NCBI GenBank assembly: GCA_028140145.1
Contig: JAOIOC010000003.1
Coordinates: forward strand, 40,629 to 104,628
From: SAR86 cluster bacterium
Lineage (GTDB): Bacteria > Pseudomonadota > Gammaproteobacteria > Magnimaribacterales > AG-339-G14
Reading direction: 5' to 3'
Length of the DNA stretch: 64,000 nucleotides
Under the pieces are notes generated by a model that saw nothing but the letters and a program-made list of their open reading frames with translations, was not told where the DNA came from and ran no database searches. The position numbers were made by a program, and so were the translations under genes. This document shows positions 53,355 to 62,724 of this stretch, one piece after another; the first letter of the stretch is position 1; each line of letters starts with the position of its first letter.

Positions 53355-54347
53355 GTGAATGATTTCAACATAAAAATAGAATATAAGCACGTACCAAGAT
53401 TTGACTCAGGATCTGATGAAAGCATCGATTATCTGGAGGGCGAAGGCTATGTGATTATTAAGAATGCCTTAACCGCAAATGAAGCAAGTAAAACCTTGGA
53501 TTTACTTTGGGATTATCTTGAAAATCTTGGAACAGGAATAGATAGAACAAACCCTTTGACTTGGTCAGACGATAAATGGCCAACTTGCGCTCATGGCGGC
53601 ATCATCCCAAGCTACGGAATAGGTCATTCTGAGGCTCAGTGGTTTGTAAGAGGTGTTCCCAATGTAAAAAAAGCATTTGCCAAAGTTTGGGAAACCAATG
53701 ACTTATTAACAAGTTTCGATGGAGTCTCTTTATGGAGGCCTTGGAATATTGACCCGTCTTGGAAAACTCAAAGCGGCCAAGCATGGTTTCACATTGATCA
53801 GCATCCTATATCCAAGCCTGGCAAACAATGCATTCAAGGTTTAATCAATCTTCTGCCTACTTCTAAAGAAATAGGCGGTAACGTGGTAATTCCAAAGTCG
53901 CATAATTTTTTTAAAGATATCCCAGAAGAATATAAAGAAAGAGTAGAGCGCTTGCCTTTAGATATTGATCATTTTAGATTCCCTCACGATGACCCAAAAT
54001 TATCTTCTGAGCCAGCTGTCATGGCGCATATGGAGCCTGGAGATATGCTGTTATGGGACTCAAGGACTATTCATTGCAGCAGTTCTGGTAGCTCACTTCC
54101 TGAAGGAACAAACGACCTCATAAGAGCGGCATCTTTGATTTGCATGATGCCAAAAGAATTATCCAGTAAAGAAATTTTAGAAAAGAGAATCCATGCGGCA
54201 GAAAACCTTGTTTCCACTACTAATTGGACGAACGATTTTCGAAACGCTGATGAATTTCCCATTATTCTGGAAGCTGAAAATAGAGATCAATACAAGTGGC
54301 CTAAGAAGCCTAACTTGAGCGACTATCAAAAAGAGCTGATAGCCTAA
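53355..54347 (+). CDS. Phytanoyl-CoA dioxygenase (PhyH)-like protein
   Basis: WFHIDQHPISKPGKQCIQGLINLLPTSKEIGGNVVIPKSHNFF, GDMLLWDSRTIHCSS; GTG start. Confidence 0.85.
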   Translation: MNDFNIKIEYKHVPRFDSGSDESIDYLEGEGYVIIKNALTANEASKTLDLLWDYLENLGTGIDRTNPLTWSDDKWPTCAHGGIIPSYGIGHSEAQWFVRGVPNVKKAFAKVWETNDLLTSFDGVSLWRPWNIDPSWKTQSGQAWFHIDQHPISKPGKQCIQGLINLLPTSKEIGGNVVIPKSHNFFKDIPEEYKERVERLPLDIDHFRFPHDDPKLSSEPAVMAHMEPGDMLLWDSRTIHCSSSGSSLPEGTNDLIRAASLICMMPKELSSKEILEKRIHAAENLVSTTNWTNDFRNADEFPIILEAENRDQYKWPKKPNLSDYQKELIA

Positions 54348-54348
54348 G

Positions 54349-55887
54349 ATGCAGACCTTGGAAGAATATATCTCCGCAGGAATGGGGATAGCTTTCCATG
54401 CAAAGATGCTCCCAACTAAAAAAGCCGTCATTAGCGAACATGGAGAAAGAACTTTTCATGAGCTTAATGCAAATTCCAACAAATACGCTAATTTTTTGCT
54501 CAAGCAAGGGCTGCGGCATGGTGATGCTGTCGCTATAGTCTGTAAAAACAGACCAGAATTTCTCGAAGCCTTATACGGACCTCTAAGGATAGGGCTTCGA
54601 ATTACGCCCATCAACTGGCATCTAACTCCTGATGAAGTGACATATATAGTAGAGAATTGTGAAGCAAAAGCAGTAGTTTGCGATTCTATTTTGCAAGAAA
54701 CCATTTCAGAGATAAAAGCAAAATTACCTGAAGTCATTATTTTATCTGCCGGCGGTAAAGCAAAAAATGCTTTGCTATACGATGATGCAATAGCTCCCGA
54801 GGATGATGCCAATATAGAAAATCCTATAGCTGGCAAATCGATGTTGTATACCTCAGGAACTACTGGCAGGCCCAAAGGAGTTTTTAGAAAAGAAAATCCT
54901 CCGCTTTCAATGACAGAAAAGCTAACTTCAGAGTCAGCTAATTTCAATCCTGAAACTGATTTCAGCATATGTCCGGGACCTGCATATCATGCCGCTCCAT
55001 TGGGGTTGAATATAAGTATTTCATTAATGGCTGGGGTTGGAGTTTATTTAATGGATAAATGGGATGCAGAAAAAATGCTTCATCTCATTGACAAATATAA
55101 ATGTACTCACACCCACATGGTTGCAACTATGTTTCACAGAATTCTTAGATTGCCAGAGGAGGTTAGAAGCTCTTATGACTTATCTTCGATGAAATGGATT
55201 TTGCATGGTGCAGCGCCCTGCCCGGTAGAAGTGAAGAGGGCAATCATCGAGTGGTTTGGTCCTATAGTCTTCGAGTACTACGCCGCCACCGAAGGAGGTG
55301 GCTGCTTTATAGATTCTAAAGAATGGTTATTAAAACCAGGAAGCGTTGGTAAGGCTAACGAAGGCGTTGAAGTAAAGATTCTTGATGAAGAAGATCAGGA
55401 AGTAAAAGAGGGGATGGAAGGAACTATCTATTTTAAAGCGCCTGAAACGGGAAGATTTGAGTATTACAAAGCAAAAGAAAAAACATCCGGAGCTTATAGA
55501 GGAGATTACTTCACTATGGGTGATATAGGTTACCGCGATTCAGATGGATACTATTTTTTAACCGGCAGAAGTGCGGATACGATCATTTCTGGAGGCACCA
55601 ATATTTATCCCCAAGAAATAGATGATGTACTTTTGGCCCACCAGAGCGTGGCCGAGGTTTGCTGCATTGGGGTACCCAATGAAGAGTGGGGAGAGGAAGT
55701 CAAGGCTGTCATCAATTTAGAATCGGGTTCAGATGAAGATGTAGTAAGAAAAGAATTAGTTAAGCTTGCCGAAGAAAAACTTTCAGGATTTAAAAAACCA
55801 AAAACATACGAATTTTGGACTGAAGAATTACCCCGCTTGCCCACAGGGAAAATTCAGAGAAATCTAGTTAAAAAAAGATTTTGGTGA
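54349..55887 (+). CDS. Acyl-CoA synthetase / AMP-dependent ligase
   Basis: MLYTSGTTGRPKGV, YYAATEGGG, GDIGYRDSDGYYFLTGRSADTIISGGTNIYPQEID, PTGKIQRNLVK. Confidence 0.94.
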   Translation: MQTLEEYISAGMGIAFHAKMLPTKKAVISEHGERTFHELNANSNKYANFLLKQGLRHGDAVAIVCKNRPEFLEALYGPLRIGLRITPINWHLTPDEVTYIVENCEAKAVVCDSILQETISEIKAKLPEVIILSAGGKAKNALLYDDAIAPEDDANIENPIAGKSMLYTSGTTGRPKGVFRKENPPLSMTEKLTSESANFNPETDFSICPGPAYHAAPLGLNISISLMAGVGVYLMDKWDAEKMLHLIDKYKCTHTHMVATMFHRILRLPEEVRSSYDLSSMKWILHGAAPCPVEVKRAIIEWFGPIVFEYYAATEGGGCFIDSKEWLLKPGSVGKANEGVEVKILDEEDQEVKEGMEGTIYFKAPETGRFEYYKAKEKTSGAYRGDYFTMGDIGYRDSDGYYFLTGRSADTIISGGTNIYPQEIDDVLLAHQSVAEVCCIGVPNEEWGEEVKAVINLESGSDEDVVRKELVKLAEEKLSGFKKPKTYEFWTEELPRLPTGKIQRNLVKKRFW

Positions 55888-55890
55888 AGA

Positions 55891-56448
55891 TTGAATAAAA
55901 TTTCTTTATCAAGATCAGATTATTTAATTTCTCAAAAAGTGATTCATTGGCTGATGGCATTCCTAATTATCTTAGATTTGAATATAGCTCAAAAGTTTGG
56001 TGGAGAAATGGAGCTTTGGGATAGGCTCGAATCTAGAGTTGATCACGCTACTGTGGGAATTTTAGTCACAGTATTATTTATCTTCAGGATCATTCTAAGA
56101 TATATCTACGGTGCACCGGCGCTTCCAAATTCTATGCCTAATTGGCAACAATTTTCAGCAAAAATTGGTCACTACGGTTTATATTTATTCATTACTTTGC
56201 TCATTTTTACCGGAATTGCTTCAGCTTATTTCACCTCAGACCCCATCGTTATCTTTGGATCTTTAAACCTATCTTCTGAAACAGACTCCCAAGAAGCTTT
56301 TCAATTAATTCGAGGAGTCCATGAATTTTCAACCAATGCTGTGATTTTTTTAATTTTTGTCCACATACTGGCATCCATCTATCATCACTTTATAGCTAAG
56401 GATAAAACAACTGTAAAAATGCTGAAGTTTTGGAAGCAGGTTGGCTAG
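55891..56448 (+). CDS. Cytochrome b561 family protein
   Basis: KVIHWLMAFLIILD, GHYGLYLFITLLIFTGIASAYF, HEFSTNAVIFLIFVHILASIYHHFIAKD. Confidence 0.85.
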   Translation: MNKISLSRSDYLISQKVIHWLMAFLIILDLNIAQKFGGEMELWDRLESRVDHATVGILVTVLFIFRIILRYIYGAPALPNSMPNWQQFSAKIGHYGLYLFITLLIFTGIASAYFTSDPIVIFGSLNLSSETDSQEAFQLIRGVHEFSTNAVIFLIFVHILASIYHHFIAKDKTTVKMLKFWKQVG

Positions 56449-57419
56449 GCTTCCCAAAGATTCTTAATTGGTTGACTATCTCTTAAGTTAGAAACATTTT
56501 CTAAAAATAAATTAAATGACCTTGGCAGGGACATTAGAGAGTGCGCTGAGTCGTGCGGAGTAATAAAACAATTTTTTGCACCCCACAATTTAGATTCTTT
56601 TTCAAGAGGTTCGTTTTTAGTAGTATCGAGTGCCGCTGCTGCAATGATTCCATTGTTGAGGGCATCAGCTAGATCGTCTTCAACGATCGCACTACCTCGG
56701 CCTACGTTGATCAACATTGAAGAAGAGTTCATTTTTTTTAAAAAATTTGCATCCACGATATCTCTGGTACTTTCACTATCCGGCAAAACCATAACCAGAA
56801 AATCTGTAAGAGGTAACAGCCCCTCTAAAGCATCTATACTCAAAACTTCATCTGCATAATCGCATTCTTCAGGGTTTCTTCTTATGCCCGTAACTTTCAT
56901 ATTAAATGTCTTGCCTAGCTTGGCCACTTCTTTGCCAATTCCCCCGTAGCCAAGAATGACTAAGGTTTTATCTGTCAACTCACCGTCCCCACCATTTGGC
57001 ATCCATTCTTTTTCTTTTTGCATAATTGCATGCTCATCAATTCTTTTATTCCATCGGAGCATTTGAGCCAAGACATAATGAGACATAGGCTTTCCATAAA
57101 TACTGCTAGCATTTGCTATTACAGCTTGAGATTCTTTTAAAACAGCCTGCAAAAAAGGCGCATCCATTCCTGCATAACCGCTCTGAATAAATTTCATTTT
57201 CTTACACAAATCCAACATTGGCTCAAATAGTTCTTCGTGATCTCTAACAGCAAATAAAAATTGATAAGATAAAAAGAATGCATCACATTCTGGGACTTCT
57301 GCCCAAGATGGATTTTTAGGATTTTCGGGATTTAGTGAAAAAATCTCTATTGAAGGATCCAACGCTTTGATCTGATCTCCATAGAACTTATTGGTATCTT
57401 CTGAGATAACTACTTTCAT
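56445..57419 (-). CDS. D-2-hydroxyacid dehydrogenase (NAD-binding)
   Basis: LVILGYGGIGKEVAKLGKTF, LINVGRGSAIVEDDLADAL, ITPHDSAHS. Confidence 0.9.
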   Translation of the reverse strand: MKVVISEDTNKFYGDQIKALDPSIEIFSLNPENPKNPSWAEVPECDAFFLSYQFLFAVRDHEELFEPMLDLCKKMKFIQSGYAGMDAPFLQAVLKESQAVIANASSIYGKPMSHYVLAQMLRWNKRIDEHAIMQKEKEWMPNGGDGELTDKTLVILGYGGIGKEVAKLGKTFNMKVTGIRRNPEECDYADEVLSIDALEGLLPLTDFLVMVLPDSESTRDIVDANFLKKMNSSSMLINVGRGSAIVEDDLADALNNGIIAAAALDTTKNEPLEKESKLWGAKNCFITPHDSAHSLMSLPRSFNLFLENVSNLRDSQPIKNLWEA

Positions 57420-57457
57420 CTTTCTTAAGATTAAATTAGTTGAAGGTCGTGAACAAG

Positions 57458-58885
57458 TTAAAATCTTGCGTTCTGTCTTTTTCTACTGCCGTGCTTTAAG
57501 TAAACATCTTTGGCAATTTTTTTAAATTCAATGTTTGATCTTGATGCCCAAATTGTCTCTCGAGCCTTTTTCGCTGAGAGAACTGGATCAACTAATTTCT
57601 CAAAATACATATCACTTAATTCTGCATTGTGAATTTTGTCTAAACACATATTAGAAATTTTTGGTATTTGTGCTTTTATCCAGTCTGCATTTGGATCTTG
57701 ATCTTTACTTTGCTTAAGAACTGAATAAATTCTAGGTAGGTTTATGCCAGTGACTCCGCTTTGCATTTGAACTTGGCAAATATGAATACCTGGCTCGTAA
57801 TCTACAAACAGCTCTGCGAGGAGAGGCGATGTTTTTTGCCAAGGCTGCCACAAGTTATATGAAGCAAAAGACATAATCATGGCTCTCATTCTAAAATTGA
57901 TCCATCCTCCGTTTCTCAAATACTGAATACACGCATCAAGAAATGGAAAACCTGTCTCTCCCAAAATCCATTTTTCTATAAGCTCATTGTTTGCGTCCTG
58001 TCTTAACTCATCTGCCATAGGATGCATGGAGTTAAACTCAAGCTCAGGTTCAGTTTCAAGCTTTTGGATAAAATGGCAGTGCCAGTAAAGCCTTTTTTTA
58101 AATGAATTTAAGTCTTTTTTGTATCCGCTTATTTCTAACTCCCTGAGAAGTTTTTGATAAATCTCTCTGATGGAAACAGAGCCGAACGCAATATGCGGGG
58201 AAAGCCTTGAACATGAATGCTCGGCCTCATGCGGCGATGACATCTTAAAACTGTATCCAGCGCATCTTTCCTTTAAGAAGCTATCTAACAAGATGTAAGC
58301 ATGATCAGAGCCTCCTGATTGAAAAGACGAGTTTTTTTTCTTTTGAAATTGACGATCTTTTAAAAATAAATTTAATGGTTTTAAGGGCTTATCTATCTTG
58401 TTTATATATTGGTTTGTATAAGGTTCTTTAAGTAAAGGCTTACTCATTTGATCTTCCCAATCTTTTGCCCATTTATCTCTATTAGGGGCCTTAACTTGAA
58501 TCCCAAAATCTGAATAGAGCTTAATCTTCTCTTTTTTTAAAAAATGATCTCGAAAACCATTGAAGTCATCTCTGAAATAACCAACATCAGTGCAATGGTT
58601 AGCATGAATCATTGATTCTGAAAAATGAGTTTCAATCCATTTTTGGAGGTCAAGATAATTTCCTGAAAACACATGAATTTGAGAATTTTTTTCTTTAAGC
58701 TTTTGATCCAAATCTTTCAAGCAATCGAAAAGAAAATTTAATTGAATTTTCGATTTACCATTTGCTTGCCAATAGTTTTGATCGTAAAGATAAACAACTC
58801 CATAATCTTGATTCTTAGATCCATGGAATAAAGCAGGATTGTCAAACATCCTTACATTTCGATGAATCAACACAATATCTTTCAT
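57458..58885 (-). CDS. Cryptochrome/photolyase family FAD-binding protein (full length)
   Basis: LIHRNVRMFDNPALFHGS N-terminal antenna domain; RLSPHIAFGSVSIREIY, TGFPFLDACIQYLRNGGWINFRMRAMIMSFASYNLWQPWQ. Confidence 0.88.
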   Translation of the reverse strand: MKDIVLIHRNVRMFDNPALFHGSKNQDYGVVYLYDQNYWQANGKSKIQLNFLFDCLKDLDQKLKEKNSQIHVFSGNYLDLQKWIETHFSESMIHANHCTDVGYFRDDFNGFRDHFLKKEKIKLYSDFGIQVKAPNRDKWAKDWEDQMSKPLLKEPYTNQYINKIDKPLKPLNLFLKDRQFQKKKNSSFQSGGSDHAYILLDSFLKERCAGYSFKMSSPHEAEHSCSRLSPHIAFGSVSIREIYQKLLRELEISGYKKDLNSFKKRLYWHCHFIQKLETEPELEFNSMHPMADELRQDANNELIEKWILGETGFPFLDACIQYLRNGGWINFRMRAMIMSFASYNLWQPWQKTSPLLAELFVDYEPGIHICQVQMQSGVTGINLPRIYSVLKQSKDQDPNADWIKAQIPKISNMCLDKIHNAELSDMYFEKLVDPVLSAKKARETIWASRSNIEFKKIAKDVYLKHGSRKRQNARF

Positions 58886-58963
58886 GGGAAATGAATCTTA
58901 TATCCTTAATCCATTTATATTCATATAAAAATATATATTCAAATAAAGTGGTAAATTAAAGTT

Positions 58964-59401
58964 ATGAGAAACATATTTTTAATAATTATTTTTATAACAA
59001 CGCAAAGTATTTTTGCTGCAAGTTACAACAAGCCATCAGCTTCGAAACTTTATAAAGAAGCAGTGGAACTAGTAAAAAAAGAACAATTCGAGAGTGCAAT
59101 AAAAAAACTCACAAAATACACCAAAAAAAAGCCAAAGGACTCAGACGGATGGACCTTATTGGCCTTTTCAAATAGAAAAATAAGTGAGTTTGATAAAGCA
59201 AAGAAATTTTATGAAAAGGCAATAGCTATTGATGAAAACAATAAAACTGCTTTGGAATACCAAGGAGAGTTCTTTGCTCAAATCGGTGAAATGGAAAAAG
59301 CTAAAGAAAATTTAGAGAAATTGCTGTCTCTCTGTCCAAACTCATGCAAAGAATATGAGATGCTGAAGGATTATATCAGCGGCAAGGCAAAAAAAAGCTA
59401 A
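58964..59401 (+). CDS. TPR-repeat protein with signal peptide
   Basis: MRNIFLIIIFITTQSIFAAS; DKAKKFYEKAIAIDENNKTALEYQGEFFAQIGEMEKAKENLEKLLSLCP. Confidence 0.8.
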   Translation: MRNIFLIIIFITTQSIFAASYNKPSASKLYKEAVELVKKEQFESAIKKLTKYTKKKPKDSDGWTLLAFSNRKISEFDKAKKFYEKAIAIDENNKTALEYQGEFFAQIGEMEKAKENLEKLLSLCPNSCKEYEMLKDYISGKAKKS

Positions 59402-59411
59402 TTTAGACTTT

Positions 59412-59690
59412 ATGGTAGGCACATCATTTCAAAAGAAAGTTTGGAAAGAATTAAAAAAAATTCCTTATGGCGAAACCAGATCTTACAAGGAAGTTGCTCT
59501 TGCAATTGGCCATCCTCAATCCGCTAGAGCAGTTGCTAATGCTTGTGCCAAGAACCCTTATGCGCCCACAGTCCCGTGTCATAGAGTAGTTAGATCTGAT
59601 GGCAATTTAGGGGGCTACAGCGCTAAAGGTGGCATCAAAAAAAAGGCAGAACTTTTAAGAATGGAAAGCCAAAATGTACGCAAAAGATAA
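59412..59690 (+). CDS. Minimal methylated-DNA-protein cysteine methyltransferase (Ogt/MGMT C-terminal domain)
   Basis: FQKKVWKELKKIPYGETRSYKEVALAIGHPQSARAVANACAKNPYAPTVPCHRVVRSDGNLGGY; PCHRV active site retained; 92 aa only. Confidence 0.9.
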   Translation: MVGTSFQKKVWKELKKIPYGETRSYKEVALAIGHPQSARAVANACAKNPYAPTVPCHRVVRSDGNLGGYSAKGGIKKKAELLRMESQNVRKR

Positions 59691-60816
59691 TACAAAAAAC
59701 CTGTTTAAATTAGCTAATTCAGTTGCTGAAAATTTTGTCTCTAATAATTTGTCGGACTATCAAGGGTTAAGAAATTACGATTATGGACCTGAAAAAAGAG
59801 ATAATGTTTCTTGTTTGTCGCCTTTCATTGCCCACAGACTTATCCTTGAACAAGAGCTGATAAATCGGTCATTAGATTTCTACTCATTTGCAAAAATAGA
59901 AAAATTTATCCAAGAGATATACTGGAGAACTTATTGGAAAGGTTGGTTGGAATTAAGGCCTGCCGTCTGGGAAGATTTTATTTCTGAAGGGGTGGAGATA
60001 TACGATGAATCCGCTTATGAAAAAGCTACTAATGGCAATACAGGGATTGATTGCTTTGATTTTTGGATCAAAGAATTAAAAGAAGAAAATTACCTTCATA
60101 ACCATACGAGAATGTGGTTCGCAAGTATCTGGATTTTTACCCTAGGCCTTCCTTGGCAGTTAGGGGCTGAATTCTTTATGAAATATCTATTGGATGGAGA
60201 TGCAGCTTCAAACACTCTAAGTTGGCGGTGGGTTGCCGGCATCCAAACAAAAGGCAAGCACTATATTGCTAGATCATCAAACATATCAAAATTTACCGAC
60301 GGTAGATTTCATCCAAAAGGATTGAATACCGTTGCCGAATCTTTAAATGAAGAAAAAGAATATTTAAAAGAGCCTTTAAACCTGACATTTAATGAAACAA
60401 AAAAACATAACACTCTTGTGATGTTTGAAAATGACCTTTGGCTAGAGGGGAGAGAAAACTTCTACAAGAGCTATGAAAATATATATTTGATTCTGCTAAA
60501 TAATGCTCACAGAAAAATAGAATTAGATGAAAAAGTATTGGCTTTTAAAAAGAAAGCTCTTAGCGATGCGCAGACATATCTTGATAATTCTTCTTTGGAA
60601 TCGCCAGAGAAGTTACAGCAACTTAATTTATTTGACGCTGTCTATCCATCTGTAGGAGAAAATCTAGATTTTTTAAGAGAGGTTCAGAAAACAAATAATA
60701 CGGACATCAACTTTATAACTCGCGAAGAAGACATTTTTTGTTGGGAGTTTTCAAATAAGGGGTTCTTTAATTTTAAGAAAAATATCCCTAATATCTTGAA
60801 AAAATTCTCTTATTAA
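59674..60816 (+). CDS. Photolyase/cryptochrome FAD-binding-domain protein lacking the N-terminal antenna domain
   Basis: CLSPFIAHRLILEQELI, YWRTYWKGWLELRP, ASNTLSWRWVAGIQTKGKHYIARSSNISKFTDGRFHPKG; no Rossmann-type antenna domain. Confidence 0.82.
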   Translation: MYAKDNTKNLFKLANSVAENFVSNNLSDYQGLRNYDYGPEKRDNVSCLSPFIAHRLILEQELINRSLDFYSFAKIEKFIQEIYWRTYWKGWLELRPAVWEDFISEGVEIYDESAYEKATNGNTGIDCFDFWIKELKEENYLHNHTRMWFASIWIFTLGLPWQLGAEFFMKYLLDGDAASNTLSWRWVAGIQTKGKHYIARSSNISKFTDGRFHPKGLNTVAESLNEEKEYLKEPLNLTFNETKKHNTLVMFENDLWLEGRENFYKSYENIYLILLNNAHRKIELDEKVLAFKKKALSDAQTYLDNSSLESPEKLQQLNLFDAVYPSVGENLDFLREVQKTNNTDINFITREEDIFCWEFSNKGFFNFKKNIPNILKKFSY

Positions 60817-60831
60817 CTAAATTTAATATAG

Positions 60832-62667
60832 ATGACATTTAAATTAGCTTTCAAATATCTATTTCGACTGATTTTATTGGCTCTTTTGGCTATTTCGATT
60901 TATTTAGTGAATCTTTTTTTTATGAAGCCTTTTTCAATAGATCATTTTTTAGCCAAAGAAACTTTTCTTGAAATAATTGATTCACCTGAGTCAATGACTT
61001 ACATAGGAATCTTTGATAAATACAATTGGCTTACCGGTCATGCATCAAAATTAACCATTCCAAGTCAGAAACAATTAGATCGCGACAAAGCGAAAGCAAG
61101 AAAGATTTTAGAGACTTTAAGATCTTATGATGATGAAAATCTAAGCAGCATCCAAAGAGCTTCAAAAAAAATAGCTATTTTCGATACTGAGAATACGTTG
61201 TTGAGATTAGATGCTTTCCCTTTCCATAACTACGTTCTCAATCAGATAGGCGGTGCTCACATTGATATGGTTGAATTCATGACAGATACCCATCCGATTA
61301 GAAATATAACAGAAGCAGAAGCTTACATAGACAGAGTAAGACTTTTTGAAGCAGTTTTTGAGGGGCATCTGTATGAATTAAATGGGCAAAAAGCCATTGA
61401 CTTTTATGCGCCAAAATTTGTTTACGAACGAGTCATTGCTCAGCTTGATGAATTCTTAAACTTCTCATTTGAGGAGCATCCTATCTATACAGAATTCATT
61501 AGAAAAATTAAAGATTTAGACTTTTCAGAAGATCAGAAAATACAGTTGCGAGAGAAGCTTAAACAAGCAATCAGACAAAGCATCGATAAAGCATTTAAGA
61601 TGATGAAAGATTTTTTGATTTCAACTCAACCTCAAGCAAATAATAATCATGGGTTATGGTCCCAACCGAATGGCGATAAATATTATGAGTTGAGAATAAG
61701 AACTTATACAACTACAGATTATTCGCCCCAAGAAATTCACGACATGGGTCTTAGCGAAGTAGAGCGAGTTAGCAATAGGATGAAAACTATCCTGACGCAA
61801 TTAGGATACAGCCAAGATAAGTCTGTGGGTATTTTAATGAACGAGTTAAATGAGGATCCGCAATTTCTCTACGACGATACTCCCGATAGAAAACAGATTG
61901 CGATTAAAGATTATTCCGAGATGGTTGATGAGGCATACGTTGTTTTAGAAAAATACTTTCATACTATGCCGAAATCTAAAGTCATCGTTAAAGCAGTCCC
62001 AGAGTACTCAGAAAAAACCGCGGCGGGTGGATATTACAGATCGCCTGCTTTGGATGGGAGTCGGCCTGGCGTCTTTTATGCAAATTTGTACGATATCAAG
62101 CAAACTCCAAAGTACGGCATGAAAACACTTGCCTATCATGAGGCTATTCCGGGCCATCATCACCAAATAGCTCATTCCTTGGAAAATGAAGATCTAACTT
62201 ATTATCGAAAATTTGGTTATAGAACTTCGGCATTTTCAGAAGGATGGGCTCTTTACGCAGAACAGCTCGCCTTGGAAGCTGGCTTGGCTGATAACCCTTT
62301 GGATGAATTAGGTATTTTACAAAGTGAACTTTTCAGAGCAGTCAGATTGGTAGTAGATACAGGAATGCACTATAAAAGATGGACTCGTGAAGAAGCTATG
62401 GCGTACATGAAAGCAAAAACTGGAATGTCTGACACTGAGGTGAGAGTTGAGATAGAGCGCTATATTGTATGGCCTGCTCAGGCGCTTAGCTATAAGGTCG
62501 GTATGATAAAAATACTAGAGCTAAGAAAAAAAGCTCAAGATGCCTTGGGCGAAAAGTTCAACATAAAAGACTTTCACTCTGCTCTCTTAGATCATGGCAG
62601 TCCTCCTCTTTTTATTGTTGAAGAGAAAGTAAATGACATGATTAGTAATGCAAAGTCGTTGAATTAA
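60832..62667 (+). CDS. DUF885 family protein (putative membrane-anchored metallopeptidase-like)
   Basis: LAYHEAIPGHHHQIAHSLE (HExxxGHH), FSEGWALYAEQLALEAG; N-terminal TM. Confidence 0.9.
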   Translation: MTFKLAFKYLFRLILLALLAISIYLVNLFFMKPFSIDHFLAKETFLEIIDSPESMTYIGIFDKYNWLTGHASKLTIPSQKQLDRDKAKARKILETLRSYDDENLSSIQRASKKIAIFDTENTLLRLDAFPFHNYVLNQIGGAHIDMVEFMTDTHPIRNITEAEAYIDRVRLFEAVFEGHLYELNGQKAIDFYAPKFVYERVIAQLDEFLNFSFEEHPIYTEFIRKIKDLDFSEDQKIQLREKLKQAIRQSIDKAFKMMKDFLISTQPQANNNHGLWSQPNGDKYYELRIRTYTTTDYSPQEIHDMGLSEVERVSNRMKTILTQLGYSQDKSVGILMNELNEDPQFLYDDTPDRKQIAIKDYSEMVDEAYVVLEKYFHTMPKSKVIVKAVPEYSEKTAAGGYYRSPALDGSRPGVFYANLYDIKQTPKYGMKTLAYHEAIPGHHHQIAHSLENEDLTYYRKFGYRTSAFSEGWALYAEQLALEAGLADNPLDELGILQSELFRAVRLVVDTGMHYKRWTREEAMAYMKAKTGMSDTEVRVEIERYIVWPAQALSYKVGMIKILELRKKAQDALGEKFNIKDFHSALLDHGSPPLFIVEEKVNDMISNAKSLN

Positions 62668-62724
62668 TTTTTTAGCCTAGCCCTGTTAAATTAAAAATTT
62701 CTTGGATAGAATTTATCAGAGATT

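Noticed and set aside
54456-54968. 170-aa minus-strand ORF in the acyl-CoA synthetase gene
   Set aside because: Antisense shadow of a clearly conserved AMP-ligase ORF.
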